Shown here piece by piece: positions 23,491 to 35,100 of a stretch of DNA of 64,000 nt. The position numbers and the translations under genes were made by a program. Origin of the DNA: Crossaster papposus (Eukaryota; Echinodermata; Asteroidea; Velatida; Solasteridae); assembly GCA_037893245.1 (NCBI GenBank), contig JBAIAA010000593.1:496001-560000 (forward strand). Reading direction: 5' to 3'. The notes below the pieces were generated by a model. That model was not told where the DNA came from. It saw only the letters and a list, made by a program, of their open reading frames with translations, and did no database searches. Each line of letters starts with the position of its first letter. Position 1 is the stretch's first letter.

Positions 23491-24549
23491 TCAGGAAAAT
23501 TTCTCATGTATAAACTCTATGGACGTCCAGACGGCACCCGACTCGCATAAATAGCACACTATGCGAAGACGGGGGACGCGACAATGGCTTTTCGAGCGAC
23601 CACAACGACTGTTTTGTGGTGCAAGAGTGCAGGCCTGCATCGCTGCACTGTACATTGTATTTGTATCCTCTGCCTCCGTACTTCTGCCGGTGAAAGAGCG
23701 GTACCTATCACCGCGTCCACGAGAATTTGGAGTGCGACAGCTGTACAAACCTCGAGGCCTGGGGTTGTTGTTGCCAGGGCTGCTTGTGTTTGCCTGTGCA
23801 CTGGCCAGTTAAGCTGCACTCTTCAGGGTCTTTATGCTTTCACTGGAGAAGGCGCTTGTGTTTTTCTGCAGTGTGCGGAAAATCTTTGCAGTGTTATCAT
23901 CAAACTGACCTTTCACAAGGATGGTCTGATAATCCTCTTGGAGAAATCTGATGTGTGCAAACTGGACAGCAAAAAGTGCGGCCCAATCCTCCTGAGTAGT
24001 GTTACCCTTTGAAAGAACTGTCAGCAGCTTGACGGTAGTCTCCACATAGCGGGCAGACTTAACAATGGAATTGCACCAAGATTGGTCTGGCCGTTTGAAG
24101 CCAGACTTTGAGTCATTAAGCTTCAGGTCGCCTGGCAACTTTACTTTCTGCAGAGAGTCCTTGATAGATTGGAAATCTGCTTGTATGTCCTCAGAAGTGG
24201 CCTGGCTGGTACCAGAACTGAGGGGCGCCTTTACATCATGATCAGCATCACATGTATCGGGAGCGCCGCCATGTTGGATCGCATCGTGGATCAAATGTTG
24301 TGCAGAGTTTTGCACCTCCTAGTGTTCTTCAGCACGCTGTTTTTCCAATTCTGAGACACGTGTAACAATCCTTGTCTGATTGACACTCAAACTGTCTAAC
24401 TTATCTACAATATCGTCCAGTTTTTGGGTCACTTTTTCTTCGAATTCGAGCGGCATGTTTGCCAATGATCTGTCGACGGAGACGCACCAAACAAGACAAC
24501 TTGATGTCAGCGCCCTCTTGTGGTCGCTGACAGAAAAGCATTTATGCAC
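23491..24549 (-). mobile_element. Retroelement fossil, Gag-like part of a DIRS-type element (tentative)
   Basis: Two adjoining minus-strand reading frames (24,549-24,319 and 24,315-23,809) read as a coiled-coil-like start (KLDDIVDKLDSL) followed by a domain with KLPGDLKLNDSKSGFKR, ARYVETTVKLL and HIRFLQEDYQTILVKGQFDD. That pattern resembles the first ORF of tyrosine-recombinase retroelements in invertebrates. An Arg/Gly-rich tail follows below 23,750. No RT or recombinase is present nearby. It is a broken, partial fossil. The family is a guess from pattern memory. Confidence 0.4.
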
Positions 24550-24597
24550 AATAGATTTCCCCTGACTACAGATGCAGATTTACCTGGCAGAACCTAG

Positions 24598-24670
24598 CCC
24601 GCGATTCAACACGCGATTCAGCCCGCGATTCAGCCTTCGATTCAACCCGCGATTCAGCCCGCGATTCGGC
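24598..24670. repeat. ~13-bp minisatellite (cgcgattcagcc)
   Basis: About six degenerate tandem copies of cccgcgattcag. Confidence 0.85.
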
Positions 24671-24945
24671 TGACCGCAGCCGTTTATAGAAATGTAGAAT
24701 CCATGCGACAAAAGGAGGTGCTGATTTGAAACTAGATTCACAGATTAGATCAACGAATTTTTGAAAAAGGTACGGAAATTAATCCCCAATTAAAGATTAA
24801 CTTCCACAATAACTACCAGCAAGACTATAAATAGTATTCTTAACACTTTTTTCCCCAAACAATTGCCATTATATTAGTCGATTCCAGAGAACCTAATTTT
24901 GAAGCGTTTCTCGTAACATATTACTTTCGAATCAATAAAATGCCT

Positions 24946-25680
24946 TCTTAAAAAAAAAAGTGTACCGCACATGTTTTGGAAAATTAACTTTTTTACTTCA
25001 TAATCGTAATTGTCACCTTCCTGGGCACACTTAATTTCAGCAAGGGCGTATTCCAATAAGCCGATCTGTTCCAAACGGCCTCTTAAAGAAGCAACGTTTT
25101 CAAAAACATCTGAAAAAGGCGCTATTTTACGTTTCAAGAAAAATGCCGTCTTAAAAAAAAGTGTACCTCACATGTTTTGTAAAATACTTATTTTTACTTC
25201 ATTATCCTAATTTTCACCTTCATGGGCACACTTAATTTCAGCAAGGGCGTATTCCAAAAAGCCGATCTGTTCAAAACGGCCTCTTAAAGAGGCAACGTTT
25301 TCGATAACATCTGAAAAAGGCGGTATTTGATGTTTCTAGTAAAACGTAGTCTTAAAAAAAAAGTGTACCGCACATGTTTTAGAAAATTAACTTTTTTACT
25401 TCATAATCGTAATTGTCACCTTCCTGGGCACACTTAATTTCAGCAAGGGCGTATTCTAATAAGCCGATCCGTTCCAAAAGGCCTCTTAAAGAGGCTACGT
25501 TTTCGATAACATTCTGAAAAAGGCCATATTTTAATGTTTCTAGTAAAACGCCGTCTTAAAAAAAAAGGTGTACCGCACATGTTTTGTAAAATACTTATTT
25601 TTACTTCATTATCCTAATTATCACCTTCCTGGGCACACTTAATTTCAGCAAGGGCGTATTCCAAAAAGCACTTTCAGAAT
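24946..25680 (-). repeat. Four-unit tandem repeat of ~203 bp with ABAB pattern
   Basis: Units start at about 24,952, 25,151, 25,357 and 25,560, each opening with an A-run then gtgtaccgcacatg (gtgtacctcacatg in the second unit). Units 1 and 3 share 'cataatcgtaattgtcacc'; units 2 and 4 share 'cattatcctaatt'. The true period is therefore a ~405-bp dimer. On the minus strand each unit can be read as ENVASLRGRLEQIGLLEYAL, then AEIKCAQEG. Unit 1 is open for 87 codons (25,137-24,874); the others carry stops or a frame change. This may be an amplified exon. I do not recognise the family. Confidence 0.85.
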
Positions 25681-25689
25681 TGATTATTT

Positions 25690-28213
25690 CTTGCCATTTC
25701 AAGAAATGTAGTGTTTGTAAACGCACAATTTATTGCACTGTGGTCGACATTTGTTTTATCGTTCACTTCCGTTAGTCAAACAAAATTGGGATTCTCAATA
25801 CTGTCTGTGGTCTGACTATGTTTATGCACTCACGCACTCTCAAATTTGCATCCCTGTGGAGACATTGTTCTCGTGTACAAACTGCTAAAAAAGTCGGGCA
25901 CCTTTTTCAAAATGCTCCTATTTCAACCACAATTAATTTCCTGGGTTGAAATTTCGACCCAATATACCCTATATCATACCCTAACCCTAACACTAACCCT
26001 AACCCACATCCTAAACCTAGTTTTTGAGTAATTTGAGGCACACTCCAAAAATCTAATTCGTGAAATTCCCTGTGGCGTCCTATTCATCTATAGAAATTTA
26101 CCCTCCGGCGTCCTTTTGTCTCCATTATACACATTGTGTTCAGGTCTCCAGAGGGTACCGAATTTCAGATCATGGCCCCGCACGAGTAGAGTACACTTTC
26201 TAGACTAGTCTAGGCTAGTGCGGGGTAGTACGTCCGATTACTTTTGTAGTCGTTGTGAGGGTGAAATCTGATATTTCTTTGGGCAAACATTTGGGAAAAG
26301 TGGCATTTTGATTTAAATGTAACAAATCCAATGGAACTCCCTAGGACCCTACTATCGCAAGATCATGATGTCCATGTTAAAAAAGCGATATTTTGGTCCT
26401 AGTTAATCGGACATGGGATATTCGTAAATGTCGGGCCAACAGATGGCCATAACTTTGGATTGTTGAACCACTCTTCTTCAGGAATTAGGTACAGATTTTT
26501 TAGAGTTATTTCCCGATATATTAGTTTTCTATCAAAGCGAACTCTGTCTTCCTTTTGGAAGGTCTGTCGTGTAGGTCGTCAAAGGTTTCAAACCAGTACA
26601 TGTATTTTGTTAACCCTAACCCCCTAGGCCTTACTTTGGGCTAAAGAACTGCGTACTACAGAATACTATTTTGTAGCATTGGGTCTCGCCGTGACTGATG
26701 ATTGGGTGTGTACTGACAGAGTACAGATACTGCCAACTACAAAATAGTGGTAATACAGGTCAGTAATACTTACCTGGCAAAAAATGCAGTAGTCCAGCGG
26801 CCTTGACCCATTGTGTCCCAAGTGACAATTTTTGCTGTAGAGTTTAGAACACCTTACACAGCATACATGGGCCATGCACACTCAGCAAGCAGAGGGACCC
26901 AATGCTAAAAAGTACTACGAGTGCAATAAGGGGTGAAGTACCAAATACTAAAAATTACTACAGGCATTGCACACAAGTCAGTGAGAGTACTGCATACTAC
27001 TTTTTACTACTAGTAGTAAAAAGTAGCATTAGGTAGGGTTAGGGTTAATGTAAAAATCAACGAACAAAAAAGCAAATGCGTCCTCTAAAATAAATGCGTC
27101 GACGCGTTGCCAAAACTTTATAATTTGCCGCCGCACTTTCCTGCCAAGGCACTTAGTTTAATTTTGCCTACCAGGTGCACATCCCTGCGCGTATGACGTA
27201 ACACGTAAACAAAGGAATGGGTCTATGACCCCGCACTAGAGTACACTCTACATGTAGCTCTATACCATGCTCTATACTGAGTTCTTGAATATAGAAATGC
27301 AGTTCACCTTTAGCTGAAATCACCGTGTAATTTTCGGGTAATTTCCGTGAAATTTTACGGTGTTTAAAGGGTGAAACCGCATTTCCATTGTTCAATAACT
27401 CAGCCAGAAATATGACCACAGATGGCCAGTCTAAACAGATGGACATGCACAAGAAGTCTAGTCTTTTAGTCTTAAGTAAATGAAACCATGATGTGTGGCT
27501 CACTGCAAAATATTGAAGTAAACTGTTAAAAAAAAAAAAATGATTTAACTTAATATTGAGACTTATTAAAACTTGGCTCGAGAAATTACTAAGTAGGACC
27601 TACCTTGTTTTTGCCTTGTGAAAAGGCACATGTCATATCATGGAGGAATAAATATTTGTTTGCATGTTGATCCTTTAAGGCTAGAGTCACAGTTTATAAG
27701 GAAGTACATGTACTCGCATATTGGCCAAAAATGGAGCAAGGAACAGAGGTATCCTTCAAGAGTAATATTGCTTGTGATGCCCTGCTGTAAACCTCACAAA
27801 CACTAGTTGGTCTAATGTTGTGACACCGTCCTCAGTGACTCCCTATGAGAAGTCGTGTTACCGAAAACAATCCACAGGGTCTCCTGATTAATTATTACAT
27901 TGGAGTATGTTATACAATTACAATTGAGCCTAGGTAGGATACAACATTTGTAGAGTATCAAACATTTCTACTAACGAATTATTAATAAATATTCTACTTA
28001 TTCAAAAGTAAATAATGATTCTACTATACATTCTGCAGAGGAATTGTGCTAGATATCCAGTAATTTTTCCGAAAAATTGAATTTTATTTAAAAGAAAAAT
28101 CACAATTTACAACTGCCCGACGACGGTTAAAAACGAAAGTTTTTTTTCTTGCCATTCATGATTGTATTAGATTCAGACAGGTCAGTTTGAAACAATATTT
28201 ACTATAAAATAAA

Positions 28214-28244
<31 letters not shown>

Positions 28245-28320
28245 AATTCACCCATTTCTGACAATTCAAGTAATTAGCAATGGTGTATCCTACGTTAAAG
28301 TTGCGTTTCTTTTTTGGTTA
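25690..28320. other. Intergenic DNA upstream of ATR, mostly unrecognised
   Basis: It contains a short interstitial run of ccctaa (about 25,977-26,020), a 30-bp perfect palindrome (26,997-27,026), a C-run of about 22 (28,222) and assorted A+T-rich sequence. A 111-codon minus frame (27,503-27,168) has no features I recognise and I do not call it a gene. Confidence 0.5.
26997..27026. repeat. 30-bp perfect palindrome
   Basis: ctactttttactac, TA, gtagtaaaaagtag: arms of 14 bp about a central TA. Related tactacaaaatac words lie nearby (26,650-26,760 and near 17,810). Confidence 0.9.
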
Positions 28321-28323
28321 GTA

Positions 28324-28938
28324 CAGTGGAACGCCGCTATAACGTACATCACAGGATCGTATATTGATCGTTCGGTATAGCGATTTTCAGGTGCTAGTCC
28401 ATCACGTGCCTATTTTTCAAGATGGCGTCCGCCCTTATAGCGCCCTCTTGTGGCCTACACACAATTCTTATTCATCACATTAAATTATAAAGCAACTGTT
28501 GGCTTTTCCCTTCTATTCACATGGTAAATAATAGTCACCCAACACTCTTTAACATAAAGCACTGGCCAGTTGACATTTGGGAATTAAAGTCGGCCTAAAT
28601 AAGCCTTATCGCAAATACCGCTTGAATGAATTCGCAAAATAGATACAAAGCACTGTGGGAAGGAAAAGGGAGCAGTATCTGCTCCTTTTCTCTTCCCACA
28701 ATTCTTGTTATCCATTGTGCAAATTCACTCAAGCAGCTAGTACACCTAGCGATAAGGCTTATAGCGTTAAATATACCCAGTGAATTTCTAACAAATCTAT
28801 TGACTCATTTTAAACAATATTTGGTACATGTACATAAATGTTTTTACACAAAATATTTGGAGCCAAGGATTGTGTTCGGTTAAATTAATAGCCGAATGTT
28901 CGGTATAGCGGTGTTCGGTATAGCGGTGTTCCACACTG
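28324..28938. mobile_element. MITE with pogo/Tigger-like ends just upstream of ATR
   Basis: The left end cagtggaacgccgctataac and the right end tatagcggtgttccacactg are inverted copies, and 'gttcggtatagcg' recurs at both ends. The CAGTGGAAC-type terminus and the TA at the left border resemble pogo/Tigger transposons. The right end lies only 80 bp before the ATR start codon, so the element probably overlaps promoter or 5' leader sequence. Confidence 0.75.
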
Positions 28939-29018
28939 AAAAATTAGATTGAAAAACTGAATACGTGTTTTTTAATTAAATTTTGTTCTATAGATGTAGT
29001 ACCAACATGTAAGCAGTA

Positions 29019-29119
29019 ATGGCGTCCTCTGGATCAATAGGAGGAATGGCAGGGTCCAATCAAATCTGCCTAAAAGACGCAGAGGCAGCTGCATTTCAGA
29101 AGCTGAGAGATGCAAAGAC
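29019..29119 (+). CDS. ATR: ATR exon 1 (start codon)
   Basis: It begins MASSGSIGGMAGSNQ and ends FQKLRDAKT at a gtgagt donor (phase 2). ATG 29,019 is the first one in the frame that leads into exon 2. An acceptor-like 'ttctatag' at about 28,993 suggests a spliced 5' leader. Confidence 0.85.
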
Positions 29120-32100
29120 GTGAGTATACTAGAGAAAACAAGACACCGAGATACAAAAATGGAAAGTATCCTGATGCTACTTCAGCGGTTGTGTACAAAG
29201 ACTATGGAGAGTCTAGTCCCATACTTGTGGCTTAAATACTAGACTTCCTTTGTATTGTGAGCCACACAGCTGCCATGTAAAAATGGAGAAAGGGCCAGAA
29301 AACATTCTGTTGCTATGGACGTGGACATAGTGCCATCAACCACCCCCAGAAAGATCAATGACGCATGCTCGATCTATGCACGACCAAAGCTGCCGTTGGT
29401 GGCGCTATGCAATCTTGTGCATGACTCCATCTTGTTAGTTATTGTTCTCGTATTTGTTTTTGGGGAAAGTATGAAATTGTCTCAGAAATTACAGGAAAGC
29501 TATAGACAGTTTGAAGATACAGAATCCCCAAGTTTTGCAACTTTAACAAGGTCAGAACTGCATGAAATGATTATCAAGTGAAAACATAAGCCCAAATCGC
29601 GGGTTTTTTGTACCTGTTCGCCATTTTTACATACGGCCGCTGTGTGGCTCACATTACGGAGGAGGTCCAGTATTTAAGCCACATTATGGGGCTATGGAGA
29701 GTCAAGAAAAAAACAATTTTTTAACAAGATTAGAAATTGTATCTCAGTCCAATATTCATGTCTTTTCAACATTTTTGCACTGATTGACCTTTACTGAGAT
29801 GATATATAAAGGAAAAAACAGCATTGTTTCCATAATAATTGATTTTCTCACAGAATAATATTTTCAATTTCATCTCATCATTCCCCCCTTCAAACTATAT
29901 ATTTAATTTAAAAGTGAACAAAGAAATTGGCGCTCTACCAACTGAGCTATCTTGCCCATTTCTTGTTCACTTTGAAATTTATGCAAATTTACCTGGTCAG
30001 TCTATCTGGTTTATTTGTGTATTATAAGATAAAAGGTCGTATCCCCAATAAGTGATCTCCACATTGTCGCTTCCAAGGTTGTATCGTAAAATTGGGTCTG
30101 ATCCCTGGCCACACAGCATTTTGGTTTTTATGACTTCTGACTAGCGCCTTTGAACAAAGATACTGAAAATTTGGGAGACCGCCAACATAGGGCAAGATGG
30201 CTTGTTTGATAGGGCGCTAGTCCGAAGGTCGCAGGTTCAAGTCCCGCCTTGCCAATTTGTTTGTTTACTTTGAAATTTATGCAAATTTACCTGTCAGTTT
30301 CTCTTGTGGTTTATTTGTGTATATAATTTCATAACAAATTATTTTTTTCCTCTTATTTTTACTCAGCCCTGATGAGAGACAGAAGGCTCTAAAGACATGC
30401 CGTAAGATAATTTGTCATCTTGTGGATAGCTGCTTGACAGACTTGCAAAAAGGTCAGTGTGTCCGCCGGTTAAAAAGTTGTGGACATTATTTCAAGACCT
30501 TTTTTAGATGCCCGTATAACCAGTTTGTGTCGATTGCCGTGTATACACGCAAAGTTTTCACAAAGGGCGGAAATATCTCCCAGCGACTGGCTCGCAAGCA
30601 AGCGAGTCCAGAAATATCAGGGTGTGCTACTCACAAATGCCGGCCTCGACCCAGATCGGATCGGATCGGATCGGATCGCGGTTTGTGAGAAACAAAATCC
30701 TGTGCCTGGTCCTGGTCAATCCCAAAATAATCCAGAACTGGTTAAAAAAGAGAGTATTTTTAGAAAGAAAAAAAATCTGCAGTAAAGTGAGCATAGTCTA
30801 CTTTTAATAACCCTATATCTCTACCCCATTTTTCTTACACATAACCCAGGCCTTCATTTTAAAGGAGCGCGATCGCGCTCGCGCTCCTCCGCGCTCCCTA
30901 AAATTTTTAAGGAGAGCAAAAAAAAGCGCTCCTTACAATTTTAACAAGAGCAAAAAAAAAAAAAAAAAGTCCAATTCCAATCAGCAACCGAGCCATAAAC
31001 CACCGGACCGTAACAATTAAAACACCAAGCAGTAAACAAACACAGTTGAAACCCAACATACTGCTCTCTTTACAAGATAAATAATACGGACCCAAAATAA
31101 ATAATATGGCTAAGTTCCAAATACCTGGAATTCACGTTCATTGATTGTACCACACCAAACCCACACACCTTGCGAGTTAAAACCGATTCCTCACCATGGA
31201 ATCACCTACCCGCAACTGACGAGTGTCATAACAGTAAAGACACAAAAGCATTGCTATTGCTAACACAAGAGAATTTGCGATTACAATTCTCTCCTCGCAC
31301 CCCCAAATAAAATCACATCAGATTTATCTTATACCAACAACGGTCATCTAGTCTTTCGTGTTCGCCCATTCCATTTATTTCGGACATAACGGGCCTAGAC
31401 TAATTCGCGCTTAATTAAGCCATACAAGTCACAGAGAGAGAAATGTCACTGGATGGGAAAGCGCCATCATTCTCGTAACCAAAAGTTGAACTACTGGTGA
31501 ATGTTGTGTTCCTTTTCTTGAGTATGTGTTTATTAAAGGCATAGACACCTTTGGTTGTCATTTTGAGTAACTACAGATAGTGTCCAGGGCCTTTAAACTT
31601 GCGTTTTGTTAGCGAGAGCAAATCACTCTCCTTAATTCATTGTTTTGATTTAAGGAGAGCGATTTTAAAATCACTCTCCTTAATTCACCTTTTGATTTAA
31701 GGAGAGCGATGCACAGCTCTCCTCAGATTTATTAAAATGAAGGCCTGATAACCTGAGCCCTGCAAAACACTGCAATTCCAAAGTGGTAAAACTCCATGTA
31801 ACCTGAATCCTGCAAAATTTTGCAGTGGATTTGCCATTGAGCTATAAAGCAGCCAGACATGGAACAAACAGCTGCTACCTACATGTACGTGCCCAATTGA
31901 CCATTTGCGTGTTAAATTTGAATAATATCTGGTACACTGACTCGTTCACACAGCTTGGCACAGTTTACATTTAAATTCTCCAGACCAAAGACACTGTTGT
32001 TATATCACGTGATTCGGGGCAAGCCTTACGCTAGCAACCCCTGGCTCTGGAATGGTCTGGTGTCTTTGTACCATTCTCAACCATTGTGAACAATGTATTG

Positions 32101-35100
32101 GTGCAGCTGAGAGTCTCTAACGTAACTATGCAAGAGCTTGCCCCAAATGCATATGAAGCACGAATGTGGCAGAGAAAACCCCCCCTCTTTTGTGTTGACC
32201 ATTGTGTTCCCGGAATCTCAGGAATTCCTTTTTAGTCCGGTGGCTTTGTGAAAAAATCGTGACCCGCCGGATTAAAGCACCAAACTTGGCACACTTGTTC
32301 TATATGACCCACTGAACAATTCTAGAGGGGGGTGCCCGGCTTAGGTGACCTAGGTCAAGGTCAGCATGAGGTCAAAGGTCACGTGGCATGTAATTATGTT
32401 TGAATGCGGATATTGATGGCAAATCAAGATTGAGAAGCAATTTTTTAGACACTAACTTGTGTAGAGTTGTTCTATAGGACCAACAGAACCATTGTAGAAG
32501 GGATGCCCGGCTTAGGTGACCTAGGTAATGGTCAGCCTGAGGTCAAAGGTCACGTGGCATATAATAATGCTGTTTAAATGCACATTATGATTGCAATTCA
32601 AGGTTGACAAGCAATATTTTAGACACTTAATTGTGTAGAGTTGCTCTATAGGGCCAATAGAACCATTGTAGAAGGGGTGTCCGGTTGGGATGACCTTTAT
32701 CAAGGTCAGGCTGAGGTCAAAGTTCACAAGGCATATAATACTGCATAAATGCAGATCTATGATTGCAAATCAAGGTTGACAATTAAGATAGGCTTTAAAT
32801 CTTATACTTGTTTTCAAGGACCTAAAGGACTATTCTTGATGGGGTCCCGGTTTGGGTGACCTAGGTCAAGGTCAGGCCGAGGTCAAATGTCACATGGCAT
32901 ATAAAACTGTATAAATGCAGATATGATTGGTTAAGTGAAAAAAATCAAAGGTTCCACAAACATGGAGATTCTTACAAATTAAGCTACTTAACAATTTAAA
33001 TCAAAATTTCAAATGTTTATTTGAATAAATCCAAGATGGCGGCCATATATGTTGTAGAGTTTTTTAGATTGAAATGTTCAAACAGAAAAAGTGATGTTGT
33101 TTAAGTGATGGCTTAAAGGCACTGGACAACTTTGATAATTGTCAAAGACCAGAATTCTCACGTTGTTTTTGTGTTTATTGGGAAGCAGCGTAACGGTTTT
33201 TTTAATTTTTAGAGCGATTCTCGGTCACCTGGGAAGGACATTAACGTGAAGGACGTGTAATACTGGGTTTGGTGGAATTTTCTTTCTTTTTCTGTGAGGC
33301 TATTATAATTCTAATGGAGTGCTTTTGCAAGAAGGTATAGCACAGTTAATGATCAGTTAATTTTTTTGTCTTTTTTTGGATCAATTCTAGAGTTAGCTGC
33401 AGTGAATCAGAACTCATTCTATGTGGGAAGGGGAGGGTGTTTATGGGAGTTGTCACAAGTCGGAACTTTTTCTCATCGTTTTCGTAATTTTTTTTGGAGA
33501 TGCTGAAGCAGTTCTGCTGCGTGAAGTATCATTGGATTTTAGGTGGTGGCTTGGTCTGCAGAGATAAATCTGTATAATTTATGATGTGCTGGTATGCCAG
33601 CAGTGTGGTTGCGTAACTATCCCGCCCAGAGCGTAATTCTTAATTTAAGTTTTTTTTCTAGTGATATACGCTTCATGGGAGGTCAGTTCAGGCCACATTT
33701 TTTTCTGCGAGATTGCAGTCTGTAGGAATGGGGGGGGGGGGGTGTTTCGTGTACAAGTTTCAAAAGAACCCCTCCGTGCTTTTCGTTATTTTTTTGAGAC
33801 GCGGAAAAGGTTCTGCTGACAAGTATCATATGAATTGTATTTGTGACTGATCTGCCGAGATAAATATGTAATTGTACGTTAACTAGTGGGTATGCTAGAA
33901 GGTGGCTGTTTGACTGGTCTCTCCAGAGCGTAATTCTTAACTCTTTTTTTTCCTTTTTTGTGTAAGACACGCATCTGGGGGTCAGTTTTAGCCACATTAT
34001 CTCTGCTAGATGACAGTCCGTGGTTGGAGTTCGTGGACGGGCAAATACATCAAACGTCTGCAGGCCAATTGGGTTAGACATTCCCTAAAAGCGGGAGTTT
34101 CAAACCCTGTCTCTGATTTTGGCGACGCAATGACTGGTTTGTGTATTGCCACAGTGGTCCCTTTGTTTTTAGTTCACACAGTGATTGATTATTACCGGTG
34201 ATAATATGCCGTCCCCTCTTTTTTTTCCTTTTTTGGAAGGGGAGCAGGGCATATTTTCTGTGCTATATCATGCACTTCATCAGCCACCCTCTTATATAAT
34301 TCATTTTGCTTTCCTTGTTTTTATTTGTGTGTCGGTTTATATGACGCATGGCAAGTACAAGGGGGGGGGTTTGACTTATTTATTTTGTTTTAGTCTTGAG
34401 ATCCATTTCTTTGATCATTGTTTTGTTCTTTCAATAGTTCCAATAGAATTTGCAGATTCTCCTCATCAAGATTTTGTTCCTCTTGGTTGGATTGTGGAGA
34501 TGCTTTAGTCCTAGATCGAACAAGTTCATCTTTTATGTTGTTGTGCCGTTTGTATGCCAGGATGGGTTGGGTATCAAATAGCCTATTCAGATATTCGTTT
34601 TCGCTAATCAAGGGCCAGTGTTTGAGGATAGCCCGTTTCAGGGCTGGGTGCGCGACATGTGGGTAGTATGGTAGGACGAACACCAGTGGGATATTGTTTT
34701 TGTTTTTTTAACGCTAAGGGTCCGCGGGAGTCTTTCCCCTTTGAGAAAGGAGAGCTAGGTCTTCGTTTGTGTATGCGCTTTTGAAGTTTGTCTTTGAAGA
34801 ATTCAACCCTCTCCTCAAAGTCTTTTGAATGGGTACATATACGTTTGTATCTGGTCACTTCGCCCTTGATTAATCCGCCAAATACCGACTTAGGGTGTGC
34901 TGAATCTCGAGCTAGGTACTGAAATGTATCAGTTTTTTTGGTAGCGACTCGAGTATCCAATATCCCTTCATGTATAAATCGTTCGCCTTTGTAGATAATA
35001 AGGTCGAGAAAGGTGACTTGGCGGTGCGAGATCTGTTAAGGAGAAATGACGAAAAAGTGGACATTCTTTGATTCGAATGGACGAGGACGCGCAGCGTCCG

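Noticed and set aside
27168-27503. 111-codon minus-strand frame as a gene
   Set aside because: No recognisable domain, no splice context and no neighbouring exon; I cannot support it.
30187-30252. A functional tRNA gene with a GGCAAGA start
   Set aside because: The D-arm region is degraded and a SINE-type tail follows.
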